Shown in pieces: positions 61,093 through 64,000 of a DNA stretch of 64,000 nt. The DNA comes from Pelagirhabdus alkalitolerans (GTDB taxonomy: Bacteria; Bacillota; Bacilli; Bacillales; Amphibacillaceae), in the NCBI RefSeq assembly GCF_900096905.1, contig NZ_FMYI01000009.1, positions 1 through 64,000 on the forward strand, in the 5' to 3' direction. The translations under genes were made by a program, and so were the position numbers. The number at the start of each line of letters is the position of its first letter. Position 1 is the stretch's first letter. The notes below the pieces were generated by a model. That model made no database searches. It saw nothing but the letters and a program-made list of their open reading frames with translations, and was not told where the DNA came from.

Positions 61093-62478
61093 TTAGTCCT
61101 TTCTTAGTGTAATTGTTATTTTTGTACCACTATAGTCTACATTATGCATTTCGATCGTTCCTTCATGAGCATGTATAATTTCTTTAGCGATGGACAAGCC
61201 TAAACCAGATCCTCCAGTACTTCTAGCTCTTGATTTATCAGCTCGATAAAGTTTCTCAAATACATGTGGTAAGTGTTCCTCGTCGATACCACTTCCATTG
61301 TCTTCTATTGTTAATACTAAGGAATTATTTGTATCGGATGCACTAATTTTTAACGTATCAAACGCTCCGGCATGCTTAAGGCAGTTGTCTATAATAATTA
61401 TAAGCACTTGATAAAATCGCTTTCTATCGAGCGGGATATTTAAGTCGCTTTGGATGTCTAAGTTGACATGGATACCACGTTCTTGAAAAGAAATGTTAAA
61501 GAAGTGAATCGCATCACTTACTATTTCTAATACGTTTGTTTTTTCCAAATAGATTGTAAATTTATTTTGATCAGATCGAGCCAAATTAAATAAATTATTA
61601 ATTAAACGTGTTAAACGTTCACTTTCTTCCTGGATGATATTTAAATAGCTCATTTTATTGTCATCCGTTAAATTCCGTTTCTTAGTTAACACATCTGCAT
61701 AGCCTTTTATATAGGTTAAAGGCGTTCGCAACTCATGAGCTACACTCGATAAGAACTCATTCCGTTCATTTTTTAAATATTGTAAATGATTAGACAGGTG
61801 ATCGATCGCGTTTGCTAATTCACCTAACTCATCATTTCGATCGACAGGCAATGCTATAGAAGTACTTTGTTTTTCACTTAACATTTGTGTTGCTGATTTC
61901 ATGGTTACTAGAGGTTTAGATAATTTTTTTGATAATATAAATAACGTGGTCAGTGTTAGAAAGAGTGAGAGAACGCCTATTATAGTAAATTGAAGCGTTA
62001 ATGTTCTAATATTATTTTTAAGTTGTTCAGTGCTTTCAAACATGAATATAAACCCTGTATCATCATGCTCAGATACGATCGGAGTAACTGTCGCTAAATA
62101 CTCATCATTAAATGGATCCATGTTAATTTTAGTACCTTGTTCAGGTAATTCATAAAGGTTTATTTCCGAAATAATGGCGTCTAATTCAATATTAATATCA
62201 TTAGATTGATCCAAAATCATCTGGTTTTCATCCATAATTATAGTGATCATTGATGATGTAGATTCCATTAGGGCAACATGTTCGATTGTTTCTTGATCAA
62301 ATTGGGTACTTAATACTTCACTATGTGAATACCCTCTTCTCAACAATTGATTTATGGATTCATCTCTCTCGTCACTAACTATAAAGTGATATAATGTTAT
62401 GAATAAGATCGACTGAAGGATAAAAATAGCGATGAAAAAGCTAATCGATAATTTGATGGCAATTTTATTTTTTATAAT
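61093..62478 (-). CDS. Membrane sensor histidine kinase with non-canonical start
   Basis: A membrane kinase of about 461 residues. It has two helices (residues about 10-32 and 168-188), an extracellular loop of about 135 residues, HAMP, HisKA with SSVAHELRTPLTYIKG (phosphorylated His near 250) and a HATPase domain (NGSGIDEEHLPHVFEKL, GGSGLGLSIAKEI). The first canonical in-frame start (TTG near 62346) would cut off the first helix. Upstream codons 62478-62347 encode it in one open frame. GGAGGG at 62487-62482 places initiation at ATT 62478 or ATA 62475, either non-AUG or a sequence error. Confidence 0.8.
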   Translation of the reverse strand: MIKNKIAIKLSISFFIAIFILQSILFITLYHFIVSDERDESINQLLRRGYSHSEVLSTQFDQETIEHVALMESTSSMITIIMDENQMILDQSNDINIELDAIISEINLYELPEQGTKINMDPFNDEYLATVTPIVSEHDDTGFIFMFESTEQLKNNIRTLTLQFTIIGVLSLFLTLTTLFILSKKLSKPLVTMKSATQMLSEKQSTSIALPVDRNDELGELANAIDHLSNHLQYLKNERNEFLSSVAHELRTPLTYIKGYADVLTKKRNLTDDNKMSYLNIIQEESERLTRLINNLFNLARSDQNKFTIYLEKTNVLEIVSDAIHFFNISFQERGIHVNLDIQSDLNIPLDRKRFYQVLIIIIDNCLKHAGAFDTLKISASDTNNSLVLTIEDNGSGIDEEHLPHVFEKLYRADKSRARSTGGSGLGLSIAKEIIHAHEGTIEMHNVDYSGTKITITLRKD

Positions 62479-62579
62479 GATCCCTCCACTTATTCTTTAC
62501 TCTAATGAAAAAATATGCATTTTTTTTGCAGACAGTATGATGTATACAATGGAATAGAGTTCTTTTTTTAGATGTCAAT

Positions 62580-62629
62580 ATACGTAAAATCGGTATTAAT
62601 TATTAATAATTAATACCGATTTTACGTAT
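62580..62629. repeat. Perfect 50-base palindrome
   Basis: Two 25-base arms (62580-62604 and 62605-62629) are exact reverse complements with no spacer. The arms start ATACGTAAAATCGG and end TTAATTATT. No T-run follows, so it is not a standard terminator. It lies between the kinase leader and nifU. Confidence 0.85.
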
Positions 62630-62659
62630 GAATGGACTGTCATTGACAGTTTTTTAATT

Positions 62660-62884
62660 TTAAAAGACTTGTTCAATTTCTCTAACACCTGGTACTTCAG
62701 CAACAAGTGCTCGTTCAATACCGGCTTTTAGTGTAATTGTTGAGCTCGGACAATTTCCGCATGCTCCCATTAAGCGAAGACGAACAATACCCTCGTCTAC
62801 TTCTATTAATTCAACATCGCCACCATCACGTAGTAAGAATGGACGTAATTTATTTAAAACTTCTTGCACTTGCTCTTGCATCAT
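62660..62884 (-). CDS. yutI: NifU-like Fe-S carrier (YutI)
   Basis: A 74-residue NifU C-terminal-domain protein with the CxxC site in MGACGNCPSSTITLKAGIE and DGGDVELIEVDEG before it. Such Nfu proteins carry and deliver Fe-S clusters, complementing the suf genes at 36-41 kb. It starts at ATG 62884, 7 bases after AAAGGAG on the minus strand. B. subtilis yutI also lies near dapF. Confidence 0.92.
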   Translation of the reverse strand: MMQEQVQEVLNKLRPFLLRDGGDVELIEVDEGIVRLRLMGACGNCPSSTITLKAGIERALVAEVPGVREIEQVF

Positions 62885-63063
62885 CCATCTACTCCTTTCA
62901 TTATTCCTTTTGTCATTATAACATTTATTTTTCTGTATAAGAAGTATTTAATCCACTAAAATGTATGGAATACATGAGAAAGAATGCTTTTTAATCAATA
63001 GAAGGCATAGTATAATGGCTAATGATAGAAGGTTTTAAAATCAAAAAGCGAGGTTGTGTGAAA

Positions 63064-63918
63064 ATGCGTATTCCTTTTACTAAAATGCACGGTTTAGGAA
63101 ATAGCTATATATACATTAATTTATTTAATGTGACGTTAAAAGAAGAAGAGCTAAGTGATTTAGCGAAAGAACTAAGTAATCCCAACACAGGGATTGGTTC
63201 GGACGGTATGATTTTAATTACACCAAGTCAATCAAGTGACGTTGGTATGAGAATTTTTAATAAAGATGGATCTGAAGGGAAAACGTGTGGTAATGGTCTG
63301 CGTTGTGTTGCTAAATATGTTTTTGAAAATGAGATGGTCAAGACATCGATCTTTCAAATTGAAACAAAAGCTGGAAATGTCACAGCAGAAGTACATGGTA
63401 CAACAGATTATGTAGAATCTGTTACGGTCGATATGGGTGTTCCACATTTGGAGAGGCAATCAATTCCTATGCAAGGTCCAGCTTCTGATTCTGTTATCAG
63501 CGAGCCGTTTGATGTGAACGGAGACACTCTGCAGTTGACTGCTGTATCGATGGGCAACCCGCATGCTGTTATGTTTGTTGATGACATCAATCAAGCACCT
63601 TTATATGAACTAGGGCCCGTTATGACAAAGGATTCACGTTTTTCAGAAGGTGTAAATGTTGAATTTGTTGAAATTATCAATAAAACAGAGATGCATTTTC
63701 GAGTGTGGGAACGAGGATCTGGTGTCACACAGGCATGTGGAACTGGAGCTTGTGCCGCTACGGTTGCAGCTATACTGAATGAATATGCTGAGCGCGATCA
63801 GTTAATAACGGTTCACCTAGCTGGTGGTGATTTATTTATTAAATGGTCGTCTGATGGACATGTTTGGATGACAGGGGCTGCTGTTACAACTGTAGAAGGG
63901 TATTATAACAAAGATTAG
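63064..63918 (+). CDS. dapF: Diaminopimelate epimerase
   Basis: A 284-residue enzyme with the two catalytic cysteines in GKTCGNGLRCVAKYV and TQACGTGACAATVAA, and FTKMHGLGNSYIYI at the start. It interconverts LL- and meso-diaminopimelate for lysine and peptidoglycan synthesis. It starts at ATG 63064; upstream in-frame codons lack a ribosome site, and the chosen length equals B. subtilis DapF. A TATAAT -10 lies at 63011-63016. Confidence 0.94.
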   Translation: MRIPFTKMHGLGNSYIYINLFNVTLKEEELSDLAKELSNPNTGIGSDGMILITPSQSSDVGMRIFNKDGSEGKTCGNGLRCVAKYVFENEMVKTSIFQIETKAGNVTAEVHGTTDYVESVTVDMGVPHLERQSIPMQGPASDSVISEPFDVNGDTLQLTAVSMGNPHAVMFVDDINQAPLYELGPVMTKDSRFSEGVNVEFVEIINKTEMHFRVWERGSGVTQACGTGACAATVAAILNEYAERDQLITVHLAGGDLFIKWSSDGHVWMTGAAVTTVEGYYNKD

Positions 63919-63932
63919 AATAGTTATGATAT

Positions 63933-63961
63933 TTGAATTTAATGTATAAATTACGTATACT
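63933..63961 (+). promoter_or_regulatory. Promoter of a gene running off the right edge
   Basis: TTGAAT (63933-63938), a 17-base spacer and TATACT (63956-63961). A G-rich ribosome site follows at about 63981, and an ATG occurs at 63996 (or 63980). Too little remains to identify the gene. Confidence 0.6.
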
Positions 63962-64000
63962 AAAGAGTGAATTAAGTTTATGGGGGTTAAAACAAATGGT

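Noticed and set aside
62636..62655. Small hairpin ACTGTC-ATT-GACAGT with T-run on the plus strand
   Set aside because: It points rightward, where no plus-strand gene ends; the 6-base stem is weak and likely chance next to nifU.
1..64000. CRISPR array, tRNA, rRNA, prophage or toxin-antitoxin module
   Set aside because: No direct-repeat spacing, tRNA fold or matching proteins were seen anywhere in the window.

Overview
The window is chromosomal DNA from a low-GC, Gram-positive, endospore-lineage bacterium of the Bacillaceae. It carries comK, ecsAB, addAB, sipV, sufCDSUB, yunB, yunD, yutD and yutG homologues, strong G-rich Shine-Dalgarno sites, frequent GTG/TTG starts and Bacillus-type promoters and terminators. 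The acidic proteins and the many ion-coupled transporters would fit a halotolerant or alkalitolerant genus such as Amphibacillus, Halolactibacillus or Gracilibacillus, but that genus guess is weak. No rRNA, tRNA, CRISPR array, prophage or replication origin was seen.

Layout. (1) 0.1-20 kb follows the Bacillus subtilis order yhaH-trpP-hit-ecsA-ecsB-yhaA ... pbpF-yhfI-lplJ-comK-yhjE-sipV-addB-addA, with some genes missing (serC, ecsC, hemEHY). (2) 20-32.5 kb is a mixed stretch: a Fur-boxed iron-siderophore ABC transporter, cheX/cheW/cheY plus a methyl-accepting protein (MCP), a lone acyl-CoA dehydrogenase, a universal stress protein, zur, csoR-copZ, and an isolated rnfC-rnfD pair. (3) 32.5-54.3 kb resembles the yusI-gcvH, suf, yun, yut and hom-thrC-thrB neighbourhood of B. 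subtilis, with an MCP, an HD-GYP protein, a lysine-riboswitch-controlled NhaC-type transporter and a metP-metS importer pair. (4) 54.3-62.6 kb looks like an insertion into that backbone: an IS200-type element, copA, an Lgt-like protein, a NusG-II domain protein, a CwlO/PcsB-like M23 protein, a two-component system and a 50-bp perfect palindrome. (5) nifU(yutI) and dapF resume the backbone, and a new transcription unit begins at the right edge.

How the genes work together. Copper: CsoR sites sit in front of both csoR-copZ and the distant copA, so the three genes probably form one regulon. Iron-sulphur: sufCDSUB and nifU build and deliver clusters, for which AddB and RnfC are clients. Aspartate-family amino acids: hom-thrC-thrB, dapF, the riboswitch-controlled lysine transporter and the methionine/alanine importer are all here. 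Chemotaxis: cheX and the 33.4-kb MCP share the same sigma-D-like promoter architecture.

Most notable observations: a run of six (G/U)AG triplets over the trpP start region (a TRAP-type site); an rnfCD pair without rnfGEAB but with a flavinylation-like motif; a histidine kinase whose first transmembrane segment lies upstream of every canonical start codon; an Lgt paralogue and an M23 peptidase with altered key residues in one envelope-related block; an AddB with a degenerate P-loop; and the 50-bp palindrome at 62.6 kb.
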